61,160 bases of DNA from an uncultured Burkholderiales bacterium. GTDB lineage: Bacteria; Pseudomonadota; Gammaproteobacteria; Burkholderiales; Burkholderiaceae_C. A program made the translations under genes and the position numbers. How positions within the stretch are numbered: the first letter of the stretch is position 1; every line of letters starts with the position of its first letter. Below are positions 45,733 to 54,459 of this stretch, piece by piece. Location: NCBI GenBank assembly GCA_903880855.1, contig CAIRQX010000103.1:1-61160 (forward strand), given 5' to 3'. The notes beneath the pieces are model-generated. The model had not been told where the DNA came from, searched no databases, and was given only the letters and a program-made list of their open reading frames with translations.

Positions 45733-46497
45733 ATGTCACTTTTTACACTCGCTGGTAAGACAGCACTTATCACTGGATCTGCGCGCGGAATTGGGTTGGC
45801 TATGGCAGAGGGGCTAGCCACTGCTGGGGCGCATGTGATCATCAATAGTCGCCAACGTGATTCGGTCGATGCGGTGGTTGAGCAACTCAAAGCCAAGGGC
45901 CTGCAAGTTAGCGGCGCTGCGTTTGATGTGGCGCAAGAGGACGATGTGCTCAGCGCATTTGATGGATTCGACAAGGCGGGTATGGCGATCGATATTTTGA
46001 TCAACAACGCGGGTATTCAACACCGCCAACCCATGGTGGAGTTGTCGCTCAAAGACTGGCATCGCGTGATGGACACCAATATCACCGCTGCATTCATCGT
46101 CGGCCGCGAGGCTGCTAAACGCATGATCGCGAGAGGCAAGGGTGGCAAGATTATCAATATCGGTTCGCTCACGAGTCAGGCAGCGCGACCCACGATTGCG
46201 CCTTACACCGTCGCAAAAGGTGGAATCAAAATGCTGTCACGCGCGATGGCTGCTGAATGGGCGCAATTCAATATCCAAGCCAACTCCATCGGACCTGGTT
46301 ACATCATGACGGATATGAATAAGCCTTTGATGGAGAACGCGCAGTTCGATGCTTGGGTAAAAAGTAGTAATCCTGCGCAGCGTTGGGGCAAGCCTGAGGA
46401 GTTAGTTGGGACCGCAATTTATTTGGCATCGGAAGCTTCAAACTACGTAAATGGCCAAATCATCTATGTGGATGGCGGCTGGCTTTCAGTTTTATAA
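45733..46497 (+). CDS. Short-chain dehydrogenase/reductase, gluconate 5-dehydrogenase-like
   Basis: The 254-residue SDR has GSARGIGLAMAEG, NNAG, and the catalytic YTVAKGG, and ends with the dehydrogenase signature VNGQIIYVDGG. It resembles gluconate 5-dehydrogenases (IdnO/Ga5DH type) from memory. It is divergent from the Rieske gene and convergent with a second Bug gene. Precise substrate uncertain. Confidence 0.85.
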   Translation: MSLFTLAGKTALITGSARGIGLAMAEGLATAGAHVIINSRQRDSVDAVVEQLKAKGLQVSGAAFDVAQEDDVLSAFDGFDKAGMAIDILINNAGIQHRQPMVELSLKDWHRVMDTNITAAFIVGREAAKRMIARGKGGKIINIGSLTSQAARPTIAPYTVAKGGIKMLSRAMAAEWAQFNIQANSIGPGYIMTDMNKPLMENAQFDAWVKSSNPAQRWGKPEELVGTAIYLASEASNYVNGQIIYVDGGWLSVL

Positions 46498-46504
46498 AAA
46501 ACAA

Positions 46505-47461
46505 TTAATCCAGTGTGATCTTGGCGTACTGCGCAACTTTTTTCCATTGTGCGTAATCAGCCTGCATAAATTGCGTCATCGCCTGTGCGTTGAGCCAAGT
46601 GGGTTCGGCACCCACTTTGACCATGCTGGCTTTGGTATCCGCTTGTTGCGCCACATTTTGTAGGGCTTGTTCTAATCGCGCTTGCACATTCGCAGGCAGA
46701 CCTGTTGGCGCAGCTAGGCCAAACCAAGCGCTGACTTGATACCCTTTGAGTCCAGCCTCTTCCATAGTGGGCACTTGGGGTAATGCATTGCTACGTTGTT
46801 GCGTGGTCACTGCAAGCGCTCGCAGTTTGCCACTTTGAATGAGACCTAGCGCAGAGGGTAGGTTGTCAAACATTAAATTGACTTCGCCTGCAATGACTCC
46901 GGTGAGACCAGCTGCAGCTCCGCGATAAGGTATGTGCGTAATAAAAATGTTTGCAGTACTTTTGTAGAGTTCTGCACTCAAATGCAATGAGGTGCCTTGG
47001 CCGTTAGATGCATAGTTCAGATAGCCTGGTTGACTTTTGGCTTTTGCAGTTAGGTCAGCAAGGGTTTGAATTCCAGAATCGAGTGATACAACCAACACAT
47101 TAGGAACCCGTCCCAATAAGCCTATGGGCGAGATGCTTTCAGGTTTGTAAGGTAGTTTGGAGTAAAGAGCAGGGCTGATGGTCAGCGGTGGCGAAGCCAT
47201 TAGCAAGGTGTATCCATCAGGCACTGCCTTGGCAACATCAGAGGCTCCGATATTGCCGCCAGCACCTGGTTTATTTTCTATAACAACGGGTTGACCTAGT
47301 TCTTGTGATAATTTGTTGCTGACAAGTCTGGCCATGTTGTCGATCAGACCGCCAGGAGGAAACGGAACCACCAGTTTGATCGGGCGTGTAGGCCAAGTTT
47401 GCGCTGATGTTTGCAAAGCTGTACTCAACGCAAAAATAAGTACAAATAAAGATTTAATCAT
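46505..47461 (-). CDS. Bug-family periplasmic substrate-binding protein (TctC-like)
   Basis: The 318-residue protein has a signal peptide (LIFALSTALQTSAQ), TRPIKLVVPFPPGGLIDNMAR, ENKPGAGGNIGASDVAKA and THIPYRGAAAGLTGVIAG. It is a second orphan Bug protein without transporter membrane genes. It is convergent with the gluconate 5-dehydrogenase-like SDR gene (seven bases between stops) and divergent from the YhgE/Pip-family gene. Confidence 0.92.
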   Translation of the reverse strand: MIKSLFVLIFALSTALQTSAQTWPTRPIKLVVPFPPGGLIDNMARLVSNKLSQELGQPVVIENKPGAGGNIGASDVAKAVPDGYTLLMASPPLTISPALYSKLPYKPESISPIGLLGRVPNVLVVSLDSGIQTLADLTAKAKSQPGYLNYASNGQGTSLHLSAELYKSTANIFITHIPYRGAAAGLTGVIAGEVNLMFDNLPSALGLIQSGKLRALAVTTQQRSNALPQVPTMEEAGLKGYQVSAWFGLAAPTGLPANVQARLEQALQNVAQQADTKASMVKVGAEPTWLNAQAMTQFMQADYAQWKKVAQYAKITLD

Positions 47462-47507
47462 TTATTCTTTCAATAAGTATAAAATTGGCAACACTCGCAG
47501 GACAAAA

Positions 47508-49457
47508 TTGAAAAGCAATCCACTATTGCCTTGGTTACGCCAATCAAGGCTCATCATTTTATTTGAACTACGTGCTTTCAAGCGCTTTAGCAAAATGCGA
47601 CTTGCTGCATTGATAGTAGCTTGTATTCCTTCCTTTTATGCGTTGATCTATCTCTCTAGCATTTGGGACCCAGGTTCACAATCTGTAGCGCTTCCTGTAG
47701 GACTTGTTAATTTAGACCAAGGGGTTAATTACAGAGACAGTGCATTCAATATTGGCGTGAATCTCGTAGATCAACTTAAATCTCAGCACGCTTTTGGCTA
47801 CGTTGATATTGCTAGTGAAGAAAAAGCAAAAAGCTTAGTCAAAAAAGGAGATTTGGCATTTGCTGTCATTATTCCTAACGACTTCAGTGCCAATGCAGTT
47901 CCAGGATTGGAGTCTGGCATTGGAAAGCTGGTTGTCTACACATCAGCTGGAAACAACTACGAGAGTTCTATTTTGGCAACCCAGTTCGCAAAAGAACTAG
48001 GAGAAGAAGTCAATAGAACACTCAATGAACAAAGATGGGCCTTGGTAATTTCTTCTAGCGCAGGATCGCAACAAAATGTCGAGCGGTTAAGAGAAGCGTT
48101 TGACCAATTGCGTGCAGGCGCTAAAGAATTGGCCAGTGGTAGTGCGATTGCAGAAGCTGGGGGCGCCAAGGTGCAAAAGGGAGCGCTTCAACTGCAAGAT
48201 GGTGTTCTCAAGCTAACCGATGGAACTAGCCAACTAGGTAACGGAGTGCGCGCAATCGAGGCTGGTTTGCCCCCGGTAGAAGATGTCCGCGGCCTTCGTA
48301 TCGGCGCAGATGCCTTGGCTGCAGGCCATGTGGAGCTAGAAAAAGGGATTCAAGATGTGCGTCACGGTAGCCAGCGCATTGTCAAAAGCGCATCTTCTTT
48401 TAAAACTGATTCTGCAAACAGTGTATTTGTGCCGTCTGCTGTCTCTGACGGATTAGACCGGTTTGTTGTGAGCGTTGGTCAGTTGGATGATGGAATTTCT
48501 CAGGTGCAGCAAGGCCAAGAAAAATTAAGCCAAGGTGCTGCAACATTGAGTAACAAGGTTCGCACCCTTGCGTTTGGTGTACGCGACTTGCGTACAAACC
48601 TTAAATCGATGACAGGTAAATTACCTGAGGAGGCGCAATTGGAGCAATTGCGCAGCGGTTCGGCTGAGCTTGGTAAAACCACTGGACAATTACATGTGGG
48701 TCTGCAACGCGTCAAAGAAGGCGCTAACTATTTATACAGCGGGATTGACTTAATCGCCAACGAACTCCCCAGCAATTCGTCATCCATTGAGGGAAGCGCG
48801 GAAGGGTTGGCGCATTCTGTGACACCGAAAGTAGAGGTCGTGGCGCCTGTTGAAAACTATGGAAGTGGTTTTGCGCCCAATATCATTTCTATTGCGCTTT
48901 GGCTTGGTGCAGGAATTGCGGTATTTTTGATTCGTTTGCGAGAACTACCTGATTACGCCAAAAACTTTTCGGTGTGGGCGCAGTGTTTTGGTAAAGCGAC
49001 TATCCCTGCGGGGGTTGCTATGGCTCAAGCTTTATTGATTTTGTTGGTTGTCTGGTTTGTGATGGGGATCACAATCAGCCATCCTTTTTTACTGGCTTGT
49101 ATGTTGGTGGTCGCCTCTTTTACTTTTTTAGGCATTGTTTTTTTCCTGATCAAGACATTGGGCGATGTGGGGAAAATATTGGCAATGCTTTTGCTGGCTT
49201 TTCAAGTATCTGCCTCAGGAGGGGTCATGCCTGTTGAGTTGAGTGGAAGTTTGTATGCCCAAATTAGTCCGTTTCTTCCTATGACTTGGGTCATCATGGG
49301 TATCAAAGCCTGCATGTTTGACGCGTTTAACGGTAATTGGATGAGCCCTATGTTGCTCACTATTTTGTGGGGTCTGGCCTTTTATGTAGCGAGTTGTTTT
49401 CTCGGGCACTGGCACTTTGTCGGTCGTCACCACGTTAGTAAGACTGTCGATATCTAA
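47508..49457 (+). CDS. YhgE/Pip-family membrane protein, TTG start
   Basis: The protein has 649 residues using TTG 47508, which has AGGA five bases upstream. An ATG upstream lies inside the neighbouring gene; the next ATG (47592) would cut the leader. It has one N-terminal helix (RLAALIVACIPSFYALIYL), a large extracytoplasmic coiled-coil region with repeats such as LQDGVLKLTDGTSQLGNGV, and a C-terminal block of about five membrane helices (ABC-2/Pip fold). Pip-family proteins are phage infection or export-related; in Gram-negatives the role is unclear. It converges on the vWA operon. Confidence 0.8.
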   Translation: MKSNPLLPWLRQSRLIILFELRAFKRFSKMRLAALIVACIPSFYALIYLSSIWDPGSQSVALPVGLVNLDQGVNYRDSAFNIGVNLVDQLKSQHAFGYVDIASEEKAKSLVKKGDLAFAVIIPNDFSANAVPGLESGIGKLVVYTSAGNNYESSILATQFAKELGEEVNRTLNEQRWALVISSSAGSQQNVERLREAFDQLRAGAKELASGSAIAEAGGAKVQKGALQLQDGVLKLTDGTSQLGNGVRAIEAGLPPVEDVRGLRIGADALAAGHVELEKGIQDVRHGSQRIVKSASSFKTDSANSVFVPSAVSDGLDRFVVSVGQLDDGISQVQQGQEKLSQGAATLSNKVRTLAFGVRDLRTNLKSMTGKLPEEAQLEQLRSGSAELGKTTGQLHVGLQRVKEGANYLYSGIDLIANELPSNSSSIEGSAEGLAHSVTPKVEVVAPVENYGSGFAPNIISIALWLGAGIAVFLIRLRELPDYAKNFSVWAQCFGKATIPAGVAMAQALLILLVVWFVMGITISHPFLLACMLVVASFTFLGIVFFLIKTLGDVGKILAMLLLAFQVSASGGVMPVELSGSLYAQISPFLPMTWVIMGIKACMFDAFNGNWMSPMLLTILWGLAFYVASCFLGHWHFVGRHHVSKTVDI

Positions 49458-49469
49458 ACAAATGTGTTG

Positions 49470-50465
49470 TTAAAGTACTCGTCCTGTTCGCCCAATTGAC
49501 CATGCTGCAGCAACAAGCACCAAGCCCATTCCGAGAGTCAGCAAAATAGCAGTGACTTCTGCCAGTTGGTGTTTTTGCATCACGATGCGCATTCCTAACG
49601 ACTGGTAAATTTTTTGAATCTCTGTGGGCGAGGCCGCCCTGAAATATTCTCCATGCGTGATCTCTGCAATACGCTTCAATGGCGCTTCGTCGAGCTTGAC
49701 ACGAACCGACACACCATGTGCATGAAGCACTGTGCCTTCTGGTGTACCAAATCCAATCGTGAATATCCTTACCCCTAAATCTGCCGCAACCCGCGCCATT
49801 TGTATCGTGTCTGGCCCCATATTGCTTTGACCATCAGACATCAAAACAATGACAGCAGATGTATTGCTAGCAGGTTCAAGTTTGACTTTGGGCGTGCCAG
49901 CTGGATTAGCTTTTGCGTTGTTAGAGTTACTCGCAGCACGAGCAGCTTCTTCAGGGTTGATTAACTTATCGATATCGAGGCCAGCATTAGGCAGCATGCT
50001 GGCTAACGCAATGACGATGCCAGAGCCAAGGGCAGAACCGCGTTGAAGCGGTAGGTTATCTATGGCGCGTTTAAGGTCTTCGCGTTTGTCGGTGGGCGCT
50101 TGAACCAAGGCTGCTGTGCCAGCGACGCTCACCACCCCTAACTTCACAAATGCAGGTTGTTCTTGGACGATGGCTTTTGCTGCTGCCTGAGCCAACTCAA
50201 TACGACTTGGCTGCACATCATTGGCGCGCATGCTCCCCGAGCTATCAATGGCCAGCATGACGGTTTCTAAGCGTGAGGGCAATAGCAATATGGCGCGAGG
50301 ACGCGTCATAGCCAGCAATAACACGATGAGTCCCAGCAGCATAAGAAAAGCAGGCCAATGGTTGCGGCCGCGTAATGCTATGTAACTGCCCACCACGATA
50401 GGAACAAGTGCTAAACCCCACAGCATAAATGGCCACATCATCGAAACGGAATGGAGAGATGGCAT
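49470..50465 (-). CDS. vWA-domain membrane protein (BatA/B-like)
   Basis: The protein (331 residues from ATG 50465) has two N-terminal membrane helices, a von Willebrand A domain with MIDAS residues Asp74, Ser76, Ser78 (LAIDSSGSM), and a C-terminal helix. A low-complexity insertion (ARAASNSNNAKANPAG) interrupts the vWA domain. It is clearly a paralogue of the protein at 53372-54457. It is the last gene of a probable operon protease-MoxR-DUF58-vWA, of the aerotolerance (Bat) type. Function of the complex is thought to be chaperone-like or in envelope stress. Confidence 0.85.
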   Translation of the reverse strand: MPSLHSVSMMWPFMLWGLALVPIVVGSYIALRGRNHWPAFLMLLGLIVLLLAMTRPRAILLLPSRLETVMLAIDSSGSMRANDVQPSRIELAQAAAKAIVQEQPAFVKLGVVSVAGTAALVQAPTDKREDLKRAIDNLPLQRGSALGSGIVIALASMLPNAGLDIDKLINPEEAARAASNSNNAKANPAGTPKVKLEPASNTSAVIVLMSDGQSNMGPDTIQMARVAADLGVRIFTIGFGTPEGTVLHAHGVSVRVKLDEAPLKRIAEITHGEYFRAASPTEIQKIYQSLGMRIVMQKHQLAEVTAILLTLGMGLVLVAAAWSIGRTGRVL

Positions 50466-50478
50466 TGTGGTGCTCGGT

Positions 50479-51471
50479 TTATGCTGCTTTGCGGTGTGCA
50501 ATACCAGAATGCAAACGCTTTTTACGCTTCAACATAAATTCGAGCAAAGCCTGCCCTAAATCTGCATTGGTTTGTAAGGTGAGGCAATCAATATGCGTTT
50601 TCTCAAATATTTTTTGTAGGGCTTGTTCACGCTCTTGCGCAAGTTGCGCGTAGCGCTCGCGAAGCCCTTTATGGTTGGCATCCATCAAGATTTGCTCGCC
50701 AGTTTCCGCGTCTTGCACCGTAAAAAGCCCGAGAGCAGGCAATTGGACTTCCCATGGATCTAGCAAGCGAATCGCTATCACTTCATGGCGATGCGCCAAC
50801 GATCCAAGGGCTTTTTCCCACCCTGAATCCGATATGAAGTCTGACACTACAAAAATGGTAGATCGTTTTTTGCAATAGGCTTGTGCTTGCAACAGCATAT
50901 GGCGCAAGTCGGTCATTTGCGACAGGCCGGGTGTTTCGCATTGATGTATTACTTGCATCAATTGCAATACATGGGTTTTACCTGTGCGAGCGGGCAGTAT
51001 GTGTTCAGCTTTTTGTCTACTTCCTGAAAACAACATGGCACCCACAGGGTTACCGCGCCGGGTCAATATCCTTGCTAAAACAGCCACACACGCTACAGCC
51101 ATGGACCGCTTAGATACAGATTGGGAGCCAAAACCCACAGAGCCAGACAAATCAAGCACGAAGCACGCTGTCATCTCACGGTCTTCTTGGTGTTGACGGA
51201 CATAAGGGGTCTGCATGCGGGCTGTGACGTTCCAGTCGATATGTCTGACATCGTCATGCGGTTGGTATTCACGCAAGTCGGCTAATTCAACACCAGAGCC
51301 GCGAAAAAGGGTGCGGTAGTCACCTTGCAGTTGCCCATCAAGCCGCCTGATGACGCGCCAAGACAGTTGCGTCAGCAACTGCTCAAGCGCAATGGCGGTT
51401 GGTTTGGCTGAACCTGAAGAAGATGGTTCTGCGTCAGCCGAAGATTTACGACGACGCAGAAATTTGAACAT
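50479..51471 (-). CDS. DUF58-domain protein
   Basis: The 330-residue protein has the DUF58 motif GSGVELADLREYQPHDDVR followed by HIDWNVTARM, and a vWA-like domain with DLSGSV. DUF58 proteins pair with MoxR ATPases. Its start overlaps the MoxR gene by 26 bases, and its stop is followed 13 bases later by the vWA gene. A soluble cytoplasmic protein; role probably adaptor of MoxR. Confidence 0.9.
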   Translation of the reverse strand: MFKFLRRRKSSADAEPSSSGSAKPTAIALEQLLTQLSWRVIRRLDGQLQGDYRTLFRGSGVELADLREYQPHDDVRHIDWNVTARMQTPYVRQHQEDREMTACFVLDLSGSVGFGSQSVSKRSMAVACVAVLARILTRRGNPVGAMLFSGSRQKAEHILPARTGKTHVLQLMQVIHQCETPGLSQMTDLRHMLLQAQAYCKKRSTIFVVSDFISDSGWEKALGSLAHRHEVIAIRLLDPWEVQLPALGLFTVQDAETGEQILMDANHKGLRERYAQLAQEREQALQKIFEKTHIDCLTLQTNADLGQALLEFMLKRKKRLHSGIAHRKAA

Positions 51472-52489
51472 GGGTTTCCAAGGGTTTGTCGGGGGCTGGG
51501 ACAGCTTGCAATATCTGTTGAATCACTTGATCAGGTGTCAACCCCTCGGACATAGCTTCAAACGATAAAACAAGGCGATGACGCAAAACATCGGGTACCA
51601 GATCGATGACATCTTGTGGAAGCGCATACGCACGTCCACGTAACAATGCAAGTGCACGTGCACCTTCTATGAGGCCAATCGTTGCGCGAGGGCTTGCCCC
51701 GAAAGTGATGTGTCGCGCTAAATCAGGTAATCCATAACGCGCTGGTTCTCGCGTAGCAGAGACCAAACGCACAGCAAAGTGCATCAAAGCTGGGTCAACA
51801 TATCCCTTGCGGCATTGCGCTTGTAAGTGCATCAATTGCTCAGTGGTAGCCACAGCGTTTACACCTTGCGATGGGCCAGTGACGCGCTGCACGATCACAT
51901 ATTCTTCTTCTTCGGATGGGTAGCCAACCAACACCTTCATCATGAAACGATCTACCTGAGCCTCGGGCAGTGGGTAGGTGCCTTCTGTCTCAATGGGGTT
52001 TTGTGTCGCCATCACCACAAATGGTTTGGGCACTAGGTGGCTCTCCCCCGCAATCGTCACTTGGCGCTCCTGCATGACTTCGAGCAGGGCACTTTGCACT
52101 TTAGCTGGCGCGCGGTTGATTTCGTCTGCCAGCAATAAATTAGCAAATACGGGTCCAAGCAAAGTTGTGAAATCACCTGTTTTTTGGTTGTAAATGCGGT
52201 TTCCAACCAAATCTGCTGGCAACAAATCGGGCGTGAACTGAATGCGTTTGAATTGACCGCTGAGTACTTTAGCCAAGGTGTTGACGGTCAAGGTTTTTGC
52301 AAGCCCTGGTACCCCTTCAATCAGAAGATGGCCTTGCGCCAAAAGGGCAACCAAAATGCGCTCTAGGAATGCATCTTGGCCAACGACCACGCGTTTAACT
52401 TCGTATAAGACCCGTTCCATCAGAGCGGCTGTTTCTAAGTGGGCGGATGGCAAGGAAGAAGGTTGCCAAAGTGAAGATTCGTTTTGCAT
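51446..52489 (-). CDS. MoxR-family AAA+ ATPase
   Basis: The 347-residue protein has Walker A (EGVPGLAKTLT), Walker B (LLADEINRAPAK), and MATQNPIETEGTYPLPEAQ, all diagnostic for MoxR. It is thought to act as a chaperone-like ATPase with vWA and DUF58 partners, which are encoded directly downstream. The C-terminal segment overlaps the DUF58 start. The protease gene lies 33 bases upstream on the same strand. Confidence 0.93.
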   Translation of the reverse strand: MQNESSLWQPSSLPSAHLETAALMERVLYEVKRVVVGQDAFLERILVALLAQGHLLIEGVPGLAKTLTVNTLAKVLSGQFKRIQFTPDLLPADLVGNRIYNQKTGDFTTLLGPVFANLLLADEINRAPAKVQSALLEVMQERQVTIAGESHLVPKPFVVMATQNPIETEGTYPLPEAQVDRFMMKVLVGYPSEEEEYVIVQRVTGPSQGVNAVATTEQLMHLQAQCRKGYVDPALMHFAVRLVSATREPARYGLPDLARHITFGASPRATIGLIEGARALALLRGRAYALPQDVIDLVPDVLRHRLVLSFEAMSEGLTPDQVIQQILQAVPAPDKPLETHVQISASS

Positions 52490-52522
52490 GCAATCAGCTT
52501 TCTTTAAAGAGATGTTTAAAGA

Positions 52523-53308
52523 TTAAAAGGGCGGGATCCCAACGGAAGTACCCACGCTTTCAATGGTGGTGGCAAATCCAATGCCAATAAATGTTTTAGC
52601 GCCTGAAGGGTTCAGAATAGCGGTGACGATCCCCACTACCTCTCCGGCCATATTGACCAAGGGCCCGCCTGAATTGCCAGAGTTGGCCGCTGCATCAAAC
52701 TGTATGAGCCCTCTTAGAGAACGTAATTCATCAATCTTAAATTCACGCCCTAAACCTGAAACAACGCCAGCAGATACAGATGGCCCCATGCCAAAAGGAA
52801 AACCGACAGCAACAACTTCGTCACCAGGCAAGAGTTCTTGGCTAGAACCCAGCACTGCGGGTTGCAAGTCATCAGGTAACTTGTCTGGTTTGAGAATGGC
52901 CAAATCATTTTCTGGGCGCACACCAATGACCTTGGCTTCAGATTCAAATCCATCATAAAAAGTCACAACATAACGCGAACCTTCATTGACTACATGCAGA
53001 TTGGTCAAGATCGTGCCATCGTCTTTAATGACAACGCCGGTGCCAACACTGGCTTCTACTTCGCCTTCTTTGGGTTTCTTAGGGTTGATACCAAAGCCAC
53101 GAACTCGCACAACAGAAGGCCGGATGAGTTCAGCCGCTTTGGCGCTTCGGGAGGGCAGATTTTGTGTATTGAGGGCATGCAAAACAGCGGCATTGATATC
53201 TTCTTGCGTCAATTTATTGGGCCCCGATGGCCAAAAACCATAGAAAAGGGCAATCCCAAGCCCAACAATCAGGCTGGCGATCCCTACATAAATCTTGACG
53301 TGTCGCAT
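52523..53308 (-). CDS. HtrA/DegP-like serine protease without PDZ domain
   Basis: From ATG 53308 (AAGG nine bases upstream) the protein has 261 residues: an N-terminal membrane anchor (KIYVGIASLIVGLGIALFYG), then a trypsin-like protease with triad His105 (LTNLHVV), Asp135 (ENDLAIL) and Ser213 (NSGNSGGPL). It ends soon after the protease core with no PDZ domain, so it is shorter than DegP/DegS. It faces the periplasm. It is the first gene of the MoxR operon; the second vWA gene starts divergently 63 bases away. Confidence 0.88.
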   Translation of the reverse strand: MRHVKIYVGIASLIVGLGIALFYGFWPSGPNKLTQEDINAAVLHALNTQNLPSRSAKAAELIRPSVVRVRGFGINPKKPKEGEVEASVGTGVVIKDDGTILTNLHVVNEGSRYVVTFYDGFESEAKVIGVRPENDLAILKPDKLPDDLQPAVLGSSQELLPGDEVVAVGFPFGMGPSVSAGVVSGLGREFKIDELRSLRGLIQFDAAANSGNSGGPLVNMAGEVVGIVTAILNPSGAKTFIGIGFATTIESVGTSVGIPPF

Positions 53309-53371
53309 AGGTTGAAACCTTATCACAGAGCGGTGATACAGTGAAAACTTCGGCAGCAAACCCCTTGAACT

Positions 53372-54457
53372 ATGTACTTTGTCTGGCCAGACCTTTTATG
53401 GGCATTAACTGGGCTTCCCTTGTTGGTGTTGTTATACGTTTGGCTATTGCGCCGACGCGTGAAATCTGTAGTCGCTTTCTCTAGTTTGTCTTTGATCAAA
53501 CCTGCTCTAGGTAAATCCAAACCTTGGAGAAGACATGTCCCCCCCTTTCTTGTTTGGCTGGCCTTATGCTGTGCATTGGTAGGGCTAGCAAGACCCAAAG
53601 CTCAAGTAACTTTGCCTGCAGACTTTTTAACGTTGGTCATGGCTATGGATGTATCGCGCAGCATGCTTGCACAAGACGTTCCTCCTAGCCGTATTGAGGC
53701 TGCGCAAACAGCCGCCAAAGCTTTTTTGAAAGACCTACCTAGTAATGTGCGTGTCGGTATTGTGTCTTTCGCGGGGTCGGCTCAATTGGTCCAAGATGTG
53801 ACTGACCAAAAAGACGATTTAATAGCTGCGATTGACCGATTTCAATTGCAGCGTGGCACAGCAACGGGAAGTGGTTTGTGGTTGTCACTCGCAACTTTAT
53901 TACCTGAGGCTGGTATTGCGCTGGAGTCTGTGGTCTACGGGCAAGAGTTTGTGCTTTCAAACGGTGGGGGAGGGGCTAGACCACTGGATAGCAAATCAAA
54001 AACAGAAAAGAAAGAACTCAAGCCAATGCCGGTTGGTTCTTACACGGCGGGAGCGATTGTGTTGTTGTCGGATGGAAGACGTACCACTGGGCCAGACCCC
54101 ATGGAAGCGGCGCAGTATGCGGCCAATAGAGGTGTTCGCGTCTATACCGTAGCGTTTGGTACGCCTGATGGATTCATTCCAGGTATGGAGGGCTACACCT
54201 TCTATACCAAAGTCGACGAAGAAACTTTGCAAGCGATTGCAAAAGTGACTGGTGGCGAGTTTTTTAAAGCCAGCAACGCAGATGACTTGAAAATGATTTA
54301 TCAAAAACTGTCTTCACGTTTTTCAATGGAAAAACGAGAAACGGAAATCACCGCTTTGTTTGTGCTCGGCTCTGTAGTCCTTATTGTTTTATCGATGCTT
54401 TTATCTTTGATTTGGTTTCGCCAACCCAGAGCAATCTCCGCACACATGCAAGCTTAA
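53372..54457 (+). CDS. vWA-domain membrane protein (BatA-like), paralogue of the vWA gene at 49.5 kb
   Basis: The 361-residue protein has two N-terminal helices, a vWA domain with MIDAS Asp93, Ser95, Ser97 (MAMDVSRSM), an Asp/Lys-rich inserted loop, and a C-terminal helix. It shares many segments with the minus-strand vWA protein (VPPSRIEAAQ / VQPSRIELAQ; FGTPDG / FGTPEG), showing a duplication and inversion around the MoxR genes. ilvD follows two bases after its stop. Confidence 0.88.
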   Translation: MYFVWPDLLWALTGLPLLVLLYVWLLRRRVKSVVAFSSLSLIKPALGKSKPWRRHVPPFLVWLALCCALVGLARPKAQVTLPADFLTLVMAMDVSRSMLAQDVPPSRIEAAQTAAKAFLKDLPSNVRVGIVSFAGSAQLVQDVTDQKDDLIAAIDRFQLQRGTATGSGLWLSLATLLPEAGIALESVVYGQEFVLSNGGGGARPLDSKSKTEKKELKPMPVGSYTAGAIVLLSDGRRTTGPDPMEAAQYAANRGVRVYTVAFGTPDGFIPGMEGYTFYTKVDEETLQAIAKVTGGEFFKASNADDLKMIYQKLSSRFSMEKRETEITALFVLGSVVLIVLSMLLSLIWFRQPRAISAHMQA

Positions 54458-54459
54458 AA

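Noticed and set aside
47313..47507. Upstream ATG extension of the YhgE/Pip-family gene
   Set aside because: It lies inside the divergent Bug gene and encodes no family sequence; TTG 47508 has a good ribosome site.
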